From Chitinophagaceae bacterium UBA1930 (GTDB taxonomy: Bacteria; Bacteroidota; Bacteroidia; Chitinophagales; Chitinophagaceae), in the NCBI GenBank assembly GCA_002337145.1, contig DDFK01000001.1, positions 1,209,501 to 1,273,500 of the forward strand: a DNA stretch of 64,000 nt, read 5' to 3'. Positions within the stretch are counted from its first letter, which is position 1. Each line of letters opens with the position of its first letter. A model generated the notes under the pieces. The model saw nothing but the letters and a program-made list of their open reading frames with translations, made no database searches and was not told the origin of the DNA. Shown here one piece after another: positions 43,034-52,462 of this stretch. Both the position numbers and the translations under genes were made by a program.

Positions 43034-44133
43034 GATTTTTTGACAAAAATATTTTTGCTTTTGAAATAAGCCTGTTCAAAAAATGCATACGAAACAAAAC
43101 TAATTGGTATCAAGGCAATTGTTACGAATACAAAGAAAAGCAGGGGCGTGTATCTATTGTTTTGCAGGTACGTAGGGAATATTTTTATTGCAATAGTTAT
43201 TGTAAAAGCATGCCACAAATAAATACTATAGGATAATTTGCCAAGCCATAACATGGGCTTATTACTAAACCATTTTTGAAGTGTTGTGTGTGTTATCGTT
43301 ACCAGCATGGTGGCTGCAAAGCCAGTAACAAGTAAGCCAGTGCCCAATACTTTATATAAGGCATTCAACTTGTTTGCTTCGCCAATAAAACCATCTGCCA
43401 AAAGGAACCTGCCAATGAACAGTACACCTACAGCTATAAAGAAAGCATACCAATTATTCAATAAACGCATTATGGGTTTTCTTTCAAAGAAACACCATGC
43501 GGCAAGTAACCCAATAGCAAAATGAAGAATCTTGGATTGTAAAAAATAATAGCTTTCCAGCTTATGATAATAAGCCAATAGTACAATGCCAATAAGCATT
43601 GTAACTAAAAAGGTTTTAAAGAAGTTCTTATAGGCATAGTACATAAATAAGGGCAGTAATAAATAAAAATGAAACTCAACTGCCAATGACCAAAATGGTG
43701 GCGATATAGAAAAAGCAGGAGAAAAATTCTGTACAAAAAAAATGTTGCCTAGCATGGGAATCAAGACAGGCTGTTTACTCAAAATATAGTTTACGGTAGC
43801 AATGATTAAAGCTGCAGCATAAAATGCAGGGGCTATACGCAACCACCTTTTTTTTACAAAGACCCAATAGGTGTTTATTGTAACCATTTTATTCCGCCAA
43901 ACTATATATAAACAAAAACCACTGATTACAAAGAAGAAGTCAACCCCATTACCGAATACGGTCATTAATTTATACAGGTCTATTTTCCATATAAATAAAG
44001 ATGGGTTTCCAAAATGGCTCCAACAATGTATCCATACCACGCCCAATGCTGCAATTGCCCTCCAGGAATCGATGGGCTGAATACGGTGAGTAGCATTTTT
44101 ATCACTTGCTTTTTTTATTGTGTCAAGCCCCAT
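43030..44133 (-). CDS. Acyltransferase 3 family membrane protein
   Basis: A 367-residue inner-membrane acyltransferase with about ten hydrophobic segments. The N-terminal RIQPIDSWRAIAALGVVWIH holds the conserved Arg and His region (IHCWSHFG), and FFFVISGFCLYI is the second family signature; WSLAVEFHFYLLLPLF is the third. Such proteins move acetyl or other acyl groups onto sugars from the cytoplasmic side, as in O-antigen O-acetylation (OafA-like, without the extra SGNH domain). It is coupled to the downstream GT4 gene by a 4-base overlap. Confidence 0.93.
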   Translation of the reverse strand: MGLDTIKKASDKNATHRIQPIDSWRAIAALGVVWIHCWSHFGNPSLFIWKIDLYKLMTVFGNGVDFFFVISGFCLYIVWRNKMVTINTYWVFVKKRWLRIAPAFYAAALIIATVNYILSKQPVLIPMLGNIFFVQNFSPAFSISPPFWSLAVEFHFYLLLPLFMYYAYKNFFKTFLVTMLIGIVLLAYYHKLESYYFLQSKILHFAIGLLAAWCFFERKPIMRLLNNWYAFFIAVGVLFIGRFLLADGFIGEANKLNALYKVLGTGLLVTGFAATMLVTITHTTLQKWFSNKPMLWLGKLSYSIYLWHAFTITIAIKIFPTYLQNNRYTPLLFFVFVTIALIPISFVSYAFFEQAYFKSKNIFVKKS

Positions 44134-44136
44134 CTA

Positions 44137-45393
44137 TCAAACAAGTTTATCCACTTCGTTAAACAAAATCCTTGCTGAGGCTTTTGATGAATACTTTTCA
44201 ATATTTGAAAGTATTGGCTGCCATGCATTCTCCAAACCAATAAAAATTTTCAATACAGTCATGGTACGTTCATTCAAAGTTTCTGTATCCATGCCTTCTT
44301 CATATTTTACCAAAAAAGTATCTGCCGCCAATTCTTTGAGCACCGTTGCTGCACTGCTCTGTTCGTGCATCATGGCAAATACCGGTTTACCGGACAATAG
44401 TGACTGAAAGGTTTTCGAGGCGGTATAATGTTTTTCTGTTGACCCAATTATTAATGCCCCGCTTGCCTTTTGCAGAAAATGAAGTATGTGTATGAAAGGG
44501 AACCGTTGCCTTATTTCTGTTACATAATTTGACACGCCAGCTTCAGAAGCATAATCCATAATTGATTTTCCTTGATAATTGCCGGTTCCCAGAAAATAGA
44601 AATGAATATCTGTTGTGGCCTGCCCTTGCTTTACCAAAGCAGAAAGAGCGTTGAATAAAGCCTTGATAAAAGTATGCGACTGTGGCAAAAAAGCACCTGC
44701 ATACATAAAAGGTTTATGGTCTATCCCTTTATTATGCCAGGGCGTTTCAATACCATCAACTTTAATGTCATGGTCCTTGGGGTCAAACCCATAAGGCATG
44801 CTAGCGGTCAATACTTTTCCATTGGGGAAATTGCGTTGCAATACAGGTTCAAAATATTCTGCAGAAACCCCAGAGATCAATGCGGCTTTTTTTACAGCAA
44901 TCGGTTCCAGGAATTTTGCAACCTGTTTACTGAACCAGGCTTTTGAGAAAGCTTTTTGATACGGGGCCAGTTTACTCACCCATGGATCAATATAATCTAT
45001 ACCATAAGGTATTTTGGTTTTATGGTATAATAACCTGCCCAATAAAGCAGTATAAAAGGACGGGATCGGTATCCAGATAAAATCTATGGTACGTGTGTTG
45101 CAAATATTCAATGCCGCTTTATACAGATGTGTAAAGCTCCGTATTCCAATATCGCCAATCCGCATTGGCCCATTCCAGATGCCCCATGCTTTTGTGTGGA
45201 CCACTTCTACATTGGCTCGAACCAACTGTAGCATGTCGTTATCTAGCGGTTCTTCGTAATATGCCGCATCCACAGCAAGTACAATAGGGTGCCATCCAAA
45301 ATCTTCCGCAAAATTGGCAATCAATCTTGGCCTATGCACACCGGCCAAGTTAGATGGCGGCCAATGCGGGTATATAATAAGTATGTTTTTAAT
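44137..45393 (-). CDS. Glycosyltransferase-like protein (GT-B), apparent ATT start
   Basis: A GT-B type protein of about 418 residues. Conserved N-terminal sequence KNILIIYPHWPPSNLAGVHR, which forms the first strand and loop of the fold, begins immediately after an ATT codon at 45393-45391. No ATG, GTG or TTG lies between the in-frame stop upstream and this point. The first standard codon (TTG at 45348) would remove the strand. The middle has GIDYIDPWVSKL and ISGVSAEYFEP; the end has STEKHYTASKTFQSLLSGKP. Either ATT is used for initiation or an ATG was lost by mutation or sequencing error. It follows the upstream gene by five bases. Confidence 0.78.
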   Translation of the reverse strand: MKNILIIYPHWPPSNLAGVHRPRLIANFAEDFGWHPIVLAVDAAYYEEPLDNDMLQLVRANVEVVHTKAWGIWNGPMRIGDIGIRSFTHLYKAALNICNTRTIDFIWIPIPSFYTALLGRLLYHKTKIPYGIDYIDPWVSKLAPYQKAFSKAWFSKQVAKFLEPIAVKKAALISGVSAEYFEPVLQRNFPNGKVLTASMPYGFDPKDHDIKVDGIETPWHNKGIDHKPFMYAGAFLPQSHTFIKALFNALSALVKQGQATTDIHFYFLGTGNYQGKSIMDYASEAGVSNYVTEIRQRFPFIHILHFLQKASGALIIGSTEKHYTASKTFQSLLSGKPVFAMMHEQSSAATVLKELAADTFLVKYEEGMDTETLNERTMTVLKIFIGLENAWQPILSNIEKYSSKASARILFNEVDKLV

Positions 45394-45398
45394 ACTAT

Positions 45399-46505
45399 TT
45401 ATTTTAAAGTTGTTTCCAAAACTTCCTCAATACGGTTGTACATAGCAGTATCGCTAAATTTTTGCCTTGTATTTATATAACCTGCTTTACCCATTGCTTT
45501 TCTTTCGGTGGGATTTTTGTACAGGTGCATTAATTTTTCTGCCAATGCTACATAGTCATGCGGTTCAATAATAAACCCTGTTACATTATCTTCTATTATT
45601 TCTACTAAACCACCGCTTCTTGCCACAATAACAGGCAATTGGTATGCTTGTGCTTCTGCTGCAATTAAACCAAATGGCTCATTGCTATGGGTTATGGCTA
45701 CAAGCACATCAATACCGCCATAAATAGTTTCCTTATCGTTTACAAAACCCATCCATGCTACTTGCTTTTGCAATCCCTTAGCTTCTATCAAGTGTTTTAT
45801 TTCTGTTACCGCTTCTGGTACACCATCCCCATATATCTTAATGCAAATGGGCACTTGTGGGTATAATATGGAGCAGGCTTCTATCAAATCTTTATGGCCT
45901 TTTCTGATAGCAACCTGACCAACAATACCAACATTAAAAACTTCGTGGCTATTTAGTGTAGCCACTTCTTGTGCATCTGGTATATTGACGCCATTGTAAA
46001 TAGTTTCAATCTTGCTAGCAGTAATGCCACAAAGAAGCAGATCGTTTTTTATAAAATTGGATATGCTTATAAAGCGGTTTATTTTATGTGCTGCTTTTTG
46101 TATCAGCCATTTATCTTTAGCACTATGGGCATGTGCATCATGAACATGAAAAGCGATTGGCTTTTTTATGAATGGATAAAGCAGTATAACAAACCTGTAC
46201 GAATCGATATAAATAACATCTGGTTTGCAAGCTGTAACTACTTTGTAAAACTTATACCAGGCACCAGGTAAATGTATCAGCGAATTAAGGCTCCACTGGA
46301 TTTTTTTGGCGTAGTACCAACCTAATTTGAATGTGTAGTACGGGATGTTTTTTTGAGCAAGTAACGATGGAAAATGTCCGTCATTCCAGCCATTACACAA
46401 AACAGTTACCTGATGATTTTTATTTTTAAGATTTTCCAATACAGAAATACCAACCAATTCTTTTCCGGAAACAATTGGCCCGCTTAGTAATGCCAATATC
46501 TTCAT
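45399..46505 (-). CDS. Glycosyltransferase, GT4 family
   Basis: A 368-residue GT-B glycosyltransferase. It opens with ILALLSGPIVSGKELVGISV and has FHVHDAHAHSAKDKWLI and ISISNFIKNDLLL in the acceptor half. The donor half shows VGIVGQVAIRKGHKDLIEA and the Glu motif HSNEPFGLIAAEAQAYQLP. The length and domain proportions are normal. Its start overlaps the upstream gene by four bases. The donor is unknown. Confidence 0.92.
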   Translation of the reverse strand: MKILALLSGPIVSGKELVGISVLENLKNKNHQVTVLCNGWNDGHFPSLLAQKNIPYYTFKLGWYYAKKIQWSLNSLIHLPGAWYKFYKVVTACKPDVIYIDSYRFVILLYPFIKKPIAFHVHDAHAHSAKDKWLIQKAAHKINRFISISNFIKNDLLLCGITASKIETIYNGVNIPDAQEVATLNSHEVFNVGIVGQVAIRKGHKDLIEACSILYPQVPICIKIYGDGVPEAVTEIKHLIEAKGLQKQVAWMGFVNDKETIYGGIDVLVAITHSNEPFGLIAAEAQAYQLPVIVARSGGLVEIIEDNVTGFIIEPHDYVALAEKLMHLYKNPTERKAMGKAGYINTRQKFSDTAMYNRIEEVLETTLK

Positions 46506-47731
46506 GCCAAGAATCTATTTATTATTTCTGTGAACTTATGTTGTTCAACTTCCCAGTTGTAGCTATCTACTGCAAGTTGCCTGGCATTTTTTTTATGCTC
46601 TTGCAAAAGGGCATCGTCTTGTATATAATTTGCCAAAATTGTTGCCAACTGTGTATCATTACCCTTCTCGTATAAGAAACCGCAACCCGGGTTTTCATCC
46701 ATGAATAATTTTTGTGCGGCCGTATCACTGGCAATAATTGCGTTGCCTGCCAGCAGGTAGGTAAATATTTTATTTGACAGTGCAATGTTATTGTTTATTG
46801 AAAATGCAGGCTCTAATGCCAACCCAATATCATGCAGGCAGCTTTCCCCAATCAAGTCGTCTTCTTTCATGGTATTTAACCATACAATTGAGTGCCTTGT
46901 ATTGGTAAGCAAAGACTGCAAATAAGTTTTTACTTCTAATGAAGCTATACCAAGTATTGTAATGACAATAGTTTTGGCTTCAATAACATTAACGGCTTTC
47001 AATACATCCTGCAAACCCCTGTTTAAACCAACTGTTTGAGAGAACCAGAAAAGCTTAAGCCTTTCTTTATTTGTTATGCCCATGTTTTTATCAATGTGCA
47101 ATTGAGACTTGGAAAACACATTGAGTATTGTATGAAAAGTGTAATTGGGATATATTTTTTGATAAGCTGTAGCTATTAATGGGCTTGCGGCAGTAAAGTA
47201 ATTGACATGCGAAAAATATTTCCGTTCTACTTGTTCAATTAAATGATGCTGACGATCATTTTGGTTTTCCCCTTCCCCTCTATGAAAATCTTCTGCATCA
47301 AAACCACAAAGCACTTTCTGTTTTTTGGCAGCATTTACAGCTACTGGCAATGCAGCCATGTTGTGGGCAATGAACAGGTTTACTTTTTGTTTTTCTGCCA
47401 ATTGCAATTGCTGTTTGTAAAACCGGCCCAATGCGTATTCGGGATAAAGTTTTGTTTTGCCCCATGCAACATTTGCAAGCTTACTTACAATTGCCGTGTA
47501 CAGTAAACGTATATGTGTTTTTAGTGTTGATTTGGATGCCCTGATAAATTGTATGTTCCATGTAGGGTTTTGAAGTACGATTTCTTCATCAAACGCTACA
47601 ATTGAATCCAAATATTGACATGCAATAATATGTATTGCATACCCTAGGTTGCTACAGGCTTTGGCTTCTTTCAGCAACCGTGGGTTACTGCATAAGTGCC
47701 CGGATGTGACCCAACAAATTGAATAGCCCAT
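46502..47731 (-). CDS. Glycosyltransferase-like protein (GT-B, GT4-like)
   Basis: A 409-residue GT-B protein. The N-terminus ICWVTSGHLCSNPRLLKEAK is a recurring pattern in this phylum (W-V-x-S-x-H/P-x-x-x-x-P-R), followed by FIAHNMAALPVAVNAA, and GFDAEDFHRGEG near the middle. The donor half is divergent: LALEPAFSINNNIALSNKIF stands in place of the classical E-x7-E motif and continues to YLLAGNAIIASDTA. It is therefore likely, but less certainly, an active transferase. It reads directly into the GT4 gene at 45399. Confidence 0.82.
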   Translation of the reverse strand: MGYSICWVTSGHLCSNPRLLKEAKACSNLGYAIHIIACQYLDSIVAFDEEIVLQNPTWNIQFIRASKSTLKTHIRLLYTAIVSKLANVAWGKTKLYPEYALGRFYKQQLQLAEKQKVNLFIAHNMAALPVAVNAAKKQKVLCGFDAEDFHRGEGENQNDRQHHLIEQVERKYFSHVNYFTAASPLIATAYQKIYPNYTFHTILNVFSKSQLHIDKNMGITNKERLKLFWFSQTVGLNRGLQDVLKAVNVIEAKTIVITILGIASLEVKTYLQSLLTNTRHSIVWLNTMKEDDLIGESCLHDIGLALEPAFSINNNIALSNKIFTYLLAGNAIIASDTAAQKLFMDENPGCGFLYEKGNDTQLATILANYIQDDALLQEHKKNARQLAVDSYNWEVEQHKFTEIINRFLA

Positions 47732-47732
47732 C

Positions 47733-48986
47733 TTAATTAGCAGAATTTTCTACAGCTATCTGTGACACTTTTTTGCGGTAGTCGCTCCATTGCCAATGTT
47801 TTGCTTTTTCCATGGCAGCGTTGCCAAAAGCTGGTAATGAATCCTTGTTTTCAACGCACCATTTCATTTGTTTTACCAATGGTTCTATTTCGCCGGCTTC
47901 AATAACCCATCCATCTTTCATGTGGTCAATAATATCTGGCCCAGCAGAATTTTGTGTGGTAATAACAGGAACGCCCCTTGACATAGATTCGGTTATAACC
48001 ATACCAAAGCCATCGGCTAAAGTGGGCAGCACAAATACATCTACCTGTTTGTATAAATCCATCAACTCGGTATGTGGTATGCTTTCTTTTATAACAACTT
48101 TACCTGGCAAGTCCTTTCTTAGATCTTCTGGCAAATCCATTTTACCAATCAACCACAGTTCCGCTTCTGTTTCATTGAAGTTGCAATTACGCCAAGCCTG
48201 GTATAAAATATGCAGTGCCTTACGTAAGTTCTGTGTACCTGCATTTAAAAAAACAACTTTGTTTTTCGTGCTATGATTTTTTTGTACGCTTACGGCGGGA
48301 AATCCATAAGGTATTATTTTAATTTTATTGGCATCAACGCCACCAGCACTCAATGTATTTTTGGTAAAGGTTGATGCACAAAGCACCATACTTGCGGCGG
48401 CCAATTCCTCATCCCGTCTTGCATTTCTCTTGACAGATTTTTCATCCAGCAATAGTGATGTTTGCTGCGATTTCAGCGAGGGGTATAAAGCCAGTTGCTG
48501 TTGGGCAACTTTGGTAAAAAAAGAATGGTGCTGGCTGGGTTGGTCATACACAGAAAAAATCCCTTTTGCTTTTGCAGTCTGCAAGGTTTTTAATGAAGCA
48601 TGTTCGTACACATGAATATATTTCGCATTTGACTTTGATACATATTTGCTGGCCCAATTATCAAACGAAAGTTCGCTCCACTCCCAAATTAAATCGGCAA
48701 GGTTTGCATTTGTTTTTTTTGTTGCTATTGAGCGTAGGAGTTCTTTGTAAGGGTATGTTTTTAAATAGCTTTTGGGCAATTCATCAAAAGACCGCCGATT
48801 CAGTTCCCTTGTAAGTTGGGGTATTATTTTGTCAATTAGTTTTGAGAACTTATTGCTTGGGTCGTAACAAAAACTGGTACAGAATTTATCCAATAGATTC
48901 TGTTCGTAATAACCCAATACCGCCTGCTTTATAAAGGGTGATAAAAATGGGGCTGCTACAATTACGTTACTAGATTGTGTTTTCAT
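47733..48986 (-). CDS. Glycosyltransferase, GT4 family
   Basis: A 417-residue GT-B enzyme. After a long N-terminal acceptor domain with YDQPSQHHSFFTKVAQQQ and MVLCASTFTKNTLSAGGVD, the donor domain shows VVFLNAGTQNLRKALHILYQ and the Glu motif LPTLADGFGMVITESMSRG. The start IVAAPFLSPFIKQAVLGYYE is unusual for the family. It is separated by one base from the downstream gene. It probably adds one residue of the repeat unit. Confidence 0.9.
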   Translation of the reverse strand: MKTQSSNVIVAAPFLSPFIKQAVLGYYEQNLLDKFCTSFCYDPSNKFSKLIDKIIPQLTRELNRRSFDELPKSYLKTYPYKELLRSIATKKTNANLADLIWEWSELSFDNWASKYVSKSNAKYIHVYEHASLKTLQTAKAKGIFSVYDQPSQHHSFFTKVAQQQLALYPSLKSQQTSLLLDEKSVKRNARRDEELAAASMVLCASTFTKNTLSAGGVDANKIKIIPYGFPAVSVQKNHSTKNKVVFLNAGTQNLRKALHILYQAWRNCNFNETEAELWLIGKMDLPEDLRKDLPGKVVIKESIPHTELMDLYKQVDVFVLPTLADGFGMVITESMSRGVPVITTQNSAGPDIIDHMKDGWVIEAGEIEPLVKQMKWCVENKDSLPAFGNAAMEKAKHWQWSDYRKKVSQIAVENSAN

Positions 48987-48990
48987 GCGG

Positions 48991-49716
48991 TTACTTGCCC
49001 CAACGTTTGTCTGTTCGTAAACTACTGTTCTCTTTTACAAAAATGATATCTGTTTGCCATAAAGCCTTATCCAATGGCCGTCTTGTCATGGAGCAGATAT
49101 CAAAAGCCACAAAATTCCGTTCTTTCATAAACGCAATAACATCCGATAGTACGGGCACATTTTTATGAAGGTCCAATAAGGAAACCTCCATCAGGACTAC
49201 TTGCACATTTGCCATTATTTTGTTAGCTCCTTTCAAAATCTCAAGTTCGTAACCCTGCGTATCCAATTTAATAAAATCAGCATCTTCAAAGTTTTTAGAA
49301 GATGCCAAATCATCTAAGGTGTTTGTATAAGTAACTACTTTTTTTACCCCATCGTTATGGTATTCTTCCAGTACAGAACTGGCCGTTTCCATTTCATGAA
49401 ATACAATTTCTTTGCCCGCAGTGCTGCCCAAAACACCAATTTCATATTGTACTTTGCCTTTATGCTTGGCTACTATCTGCTCTAGATAGCTTTTCTTCCC
49501 CGGCATGGCTTCTGCCATTAAAAAAGATGCATTGGGAAAAATGCCTATTACTTCATTGGTCCATTCCCCTTGGTAAGCACCAATATCTATAATCTTTTTA
49601 GGATTAAACCCACTGCGTTTCATGTTTTCTAAACTCCAAAACATATCTGGTACCAACCAGCGTTCCCTTAGCATTTTTTTGATGGATGCGGGTATGAGTT
49701 TGGTGACTATAGACAT
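48991..49716 (-). CDS. FkbM family methyltransferase
   Basis: A 241-residue methyltransferase of the FkbM family. The AdoMet-binding motif is IIDIGAYQGEWTNEV, followed by FLMAEAMPG, VLEEYHNDGVKKV and FIKLDTQGYELEIL, which are the usual FkbM blocks. The C-terminal SLRTDKRWG is short. FkbM enzymes methylate sugar or polyketide hydroxyls; in this context a glycan O-methyl group is the natural product. Gaps of four and nine bases to the neighbours put it firmly in the operon. Confidence 0.9.
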   Translation of the reverse strand: MSIVTKLIPASIKKMLRERWLVPDMFWSLENMKRSGFNPKKIIDIGAYQGEWTNEVIGIFPNASFLMAEAMPGKKSYLEQIVAKHKGKVQYEIGVLGSTAGKEIVFHEMETASSVLEEYHNDGVKKVVTYTNTLDDLASSKNFEDADFIKLDTQGYELEILKGANKIMANVQVVLMEVSLLDLHKNVPVLSDVIAFMKERNFVAFDICSMTRRPLDKALWQTDIIFVKENSSLRTDKRWGK

Positions 49717-49725
49717 ACTAAAAAT

Positions 49726-50751
49726 TTACAGTTTCTTTTGTTGGCTCAAAAGCAACAGGTATTGCCGTGCAATGACTGAACTACCGAACCTTTCTTTTGC
49801 AGTATTGCTTACAACAAGATGGTCAACATTCCCCACTTCATGAATCTTTTGCTCCATTTCATTTGTATCGCTTACAATGAAACCATTGATACTATTTGAA
49901 ATAACTTCCGGTACAGAGCCCCTATTAAACCCAATAACGGGCGTGCCACAAGCCAAGGCTTCTGCCATTACAATACCAAAAGGTTCTTCCCATTGAATAG
50001 GGAAGAGCATGGCTTTTGCATTTTGCAAAAGTTCCTTTTTCTGTTTGTCATTCACTGGGCCGATATACTCAACCACATCCTTCTGCAGATATGGTTGTAC
50101 TTTTTCTTCAAAATAAGCTTTGTATTCCTGGGGTATGTTACCGGCAATCACTAATTTTTGCTTGGCCATTAAACAGGCTTCAATTGCTTCTGCCGTGCCC
50201 TTTATAGGTTCTATTCTTCCTAAAAAGGCAAAATAGTTTCTTGCATTGGCATTGGGCAAGTTAAAATAGTCGGTATCTGTAAAATTATATATGGCAGTCC
50301 ATTTGCTTTTGTCTTCAAAGTCTTTAAACAAATGGCCTGCACATGCGGTAAACTGTAATTTATTGCCAGCTATTGCAGCTGCCAAAGCGGTGCTTTTTTT
50401 ACTGATTGCCCTTTGATAGGATTGGATTACCCGGGTTTTTGTAAAAACAAAAACAGGATACAAATAAAGCAGCCTTGAAAAACTATGGATTGCATCTGGC
50501 TTTTCTTTTACAACCAGTTTCAACAACTGAAAGGCATTTTTTACCGTATGCAAAATTTTCCCAGAACTAAAGCCTTTCCACCCAACAATTTTAGTTGCGT
50601 AGCTACAGGTAGATTGTGCGTTTGCCACCAATACCACATTATGTCCCGCTGCTTTGTATTCTTTTGCCAAACCATCCACAATTCTTTCAATGCCACCATA
50701 GGCAGTTGGTGGTACAGGTATTTCGGGGTCTACGGTTAAAAATATTTTCAA
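49726..50751 (-). CDS. Glycosyltransferase, GT4 family
   Basis: A 341-residue GT-B enzyme. The start is TTG at 50751, exactly where homology begins (KIFLTVDPEIPVPPTAYGGI), with no better codon near. The acceptor half is short. The donor half has FAFLGRIEPIKGTAEAIEA and the Glu motif FPIQWEEPFGIVMAEALACG, both strong. The layout PVPPTAYGGIERIVDGL is common in GT4 enzymes of sugar-rich surface glycans. It follows the acyltransferase gene by one base. Confidence 0.92.
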   Translation of the reverse strand: MKIFLTVDPEIPVPPTAYGGIERIVDGLAKEYKAAGHNVVLVANAQSTCSYATKIVGWKGFSSGKILHTVKNAFQLLKLVVKEKPDAIHSFSRLLYLYPVFVFTKTRVIQSYQRAISKKSTALAAAIAGNKLQFTACAGHLFKDFEDKSKWTAIYNFTDTDYFNLPNANARNYFAFLGRIEPIKGTAEAIEACLMAKQKLVIAGNIPQEYKAYFEEKVQPYLQKDVVEYIGPVNDKQKKELLQNAKAMLFPIQWEEPFGIVMAEALACGTPVIGFNRGSVPEVISNSINGFIVSDTNEMEQKIHEVGNVDHLVVSNTAKERFGSSVIARQYLLLLSQQKKL

Positions 50752-50752
50752 C

Positions 50753-51289
50753 TTATCTCTTCTTTATAAATTTTGCCGGGCTGCCTCCATAAATTGAATT
50801 GGCTTCTAACCTGCCTTTAACTGTTGAGTTTGCTGCAACAACAACTCCATCTTCTATAACTGTACCCGGTTGTATCAAGCATCCACGCCCTATCCATACA
50901 TTGTTGCCAATGGTTACAGATTCCGTTTTGTCCAGTGCATCTTTCATTGGCTGGCTCGTATCACTATATTCGTGGGTTGTATCCCTTATAGAAGTGTACT
51001 CTCCCACCATTACATAATCCCCTATCTGCAACTTACCTATAATGCATAATACAACACCATAAGAAAATGTGCAGTAATTGCCTATCGTAATTTCCGATTG
51101 GCTATGCAGTTCAAGCACAGCGTTGGGCAGTACGGTAAAATTTTTTCCGATACTTGTTTTCTTGGGTTTAAAAGCTATGGTAACATTATCATAAAGATAT
51201 ATCTGCCACTTACCCAGTAAGCTATAAGCTTTTATTTTCCTAATATTCAGCCGTATCCTAAAGAATAGTTTCTGTAAAAAAAAGTACAT
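50753..51289 (-). CDS. Hexapeptide-repeat acyltransferase
   Basis: A 178-residue left-handed beta-helix acyltransferase. Hexapeptide turns are visible in ITIGNYCTFSYGVVL, LQIGDYVMVGEYTSI, and VTIGNNVWIGRGCLIQPG, ending in VVVAANSTVKG and IYGGSPAKFIKKR. The catalytic His is expected in RDTTHEYSD. It resembles serine or sugar O-acetyltransferases of capsule loci (maltose-acetyltransferase-like C-terminus). The first 45 residues are basic and may contact the membrane. Confidence 0.87.
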   Translation of the reverse strand: MYFFLQKLFFRIRLNIRKIKAYSLLGKWQIYLYDNVTIAFKPKKTSIGKNFTVLPNAVLELHSQSEITIGNYCTFSYGVVLCIIGKLQIGDYVMVGEYTSIRDTTHEYSDTSQPMKDALDKTESVTIGNNVWIGRGCLIQPGTVIEDGVVVAANSTVKGRLEANSIYGGSPAKFIKKR

Positions 51290-51295
51290 AGGGGT

Positions 51296-52462
51296 TTAGA
51301 AGCTTTTATAGAACCGCTGTGCAATTATTGCAGCGTTGAATGTTTGCTCAATAGATTTCTGGCTATTGTCAATTAACTTATGGTATTCTGCTTCGCTCAT
51401 ATTACTGATATGCGAAAGGCTATTTTGCAATGCCTGTACCCCTTCCTCAACTACGCAAATACCGTTCTGTTCGCGATAAAGCAGTTGGATTGATGCTGAA
51501 TCAGCAGGACCAATACAAAGTATGGGCAATTGCTGCTTTAGGTAAAAAGGTATTTTGGTCATTAAGCTGGTTCTGTAAAACAGGGCATCTTTCTGGTTGA
51601 ATGAAAGTGGCAATAATCCGAAAGCGTAGTCATTGCTTATTTCGGCCAACTGTTTGCTATCAACCCATCCATAGTTTATGATCTCAATATTGTCGTGATG
51701 CCCTTTTTTTTCAAGTGTGGTATTGGAGCATACACCAATCGTAAAATAGGCATCTTTCAATGAAGCCATCGCCTCCATTAAATTGGCCATCGCATTTAGT
51801 TGTATGTCGTGCAGTAAGCCAACATATAAAAAACGCAATCTCTTTTGTTTGGTTGGCATTACCTCTTGGCGATCTGCTTCTGGCATATAGCCATCGTGTA
51901 TAATCAAATAATCTTTTAGGCCAAATTGCTGCTGCAGGTATTGCCCCATTTCTATTGATATCACATAACAGGCATCCACTTTGGGAAGTATGCTTGCCAG
52001 TATTTTTTTAGCCAACCAGTTGGGCAAATATTTTCTTACAGAAAGTGTCCATAAATCGTGTACAGACACCACCACTTTTGCTTTGCCCCATAGTTTTGCA
52101 GCCTTGAAAAATAAAGGGAAGGTAATACCATGTGCAGTGATATGCACAACACTTGGTTGCTGTTGATGTAGCAGTTGCTTGATCCTTTTTATACTAACAA
52201 AGTCCAAAGCAGTGCCTGCAATAAAACCAACCATCCTTCCAAAGCCGAACCTTAAACGCCTATTAAGGATATTTAATTTAAGCTCCCCTTTCTGCTGCGA
52301 TGACTCGACACATTGTTCCGGTATATCATTAACATCAACCGCTACAGTTGCTTGGTAGTTGTAACTTGTGGCAAAATCAATTAATTTTTGCAAAATAACG
52401 GCACCGCCACCGGGTTGCGTTAATGAGAAACTCTGCATGAACAATATTTTTTTATTGCTCAT
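51296..52462 (-). CDS. Glycosyltransferase (GT-B, GT4-like)
   Basis: A 388-residue GT-B protein. The ATG at 52462 gives the natural start (MSNKKILFMQSFSLTQPGGG) and overlaps the upstream stop as ATGA. Acceptor-domain features are VHITAHGITFPLF and VVVSVHDLWTLS. The donor domain has LRFLYVGLLHDIQLNAMANL and then LPLSFNQKDALFYRTSLMTK, where the first Glu of the usual motif is not seen. It is probably a glycosyltransferase with a divergent donor site. Confidence 0.82.
   Translation of the reverse strand: MSNKKILFMQSFSLTQPGGGAVILQKLIDFATSYNYQATVAVDVNDIPEQCVESSQQKGELKLNILNRRLRFGFGRMVGFIAGTALDFVSIKRIKQLLHQQQPSVVHITAHGITFPLFFKAAKLWGKAKVVVSVHDLWTLSVRKYLPNWLAKKILASILPKVDACYVISIEMGQYLQQQFGLKDYLIIHDGYMPEADRQEVMPTKQKRLRFLYVGLLHDIQLNAMANLMEAMASLKDAYFTIGVCSNTTLEKKGHHDNIEIINYGWVDSKQLAEISNDYAFGLLPLSFNQKDALFYRTSLMTKIPFYLKQQLPILCIGPADSASIQLLYREQNGICVVEEGVQALQNSLSHISNMSEAEYHKLIDNSQKSIEQTFNAAIIAQRFYKSF

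Noticed and set aside
45348..45348. TTG at 45348 as the start of the glycosyltransferase gene.
   Set aside because: It would remove the first beta-strand and the glycine-containing loop that are conserved in this type of protein. I prefer the ATT at 45393, but cannot prove it from sequence.
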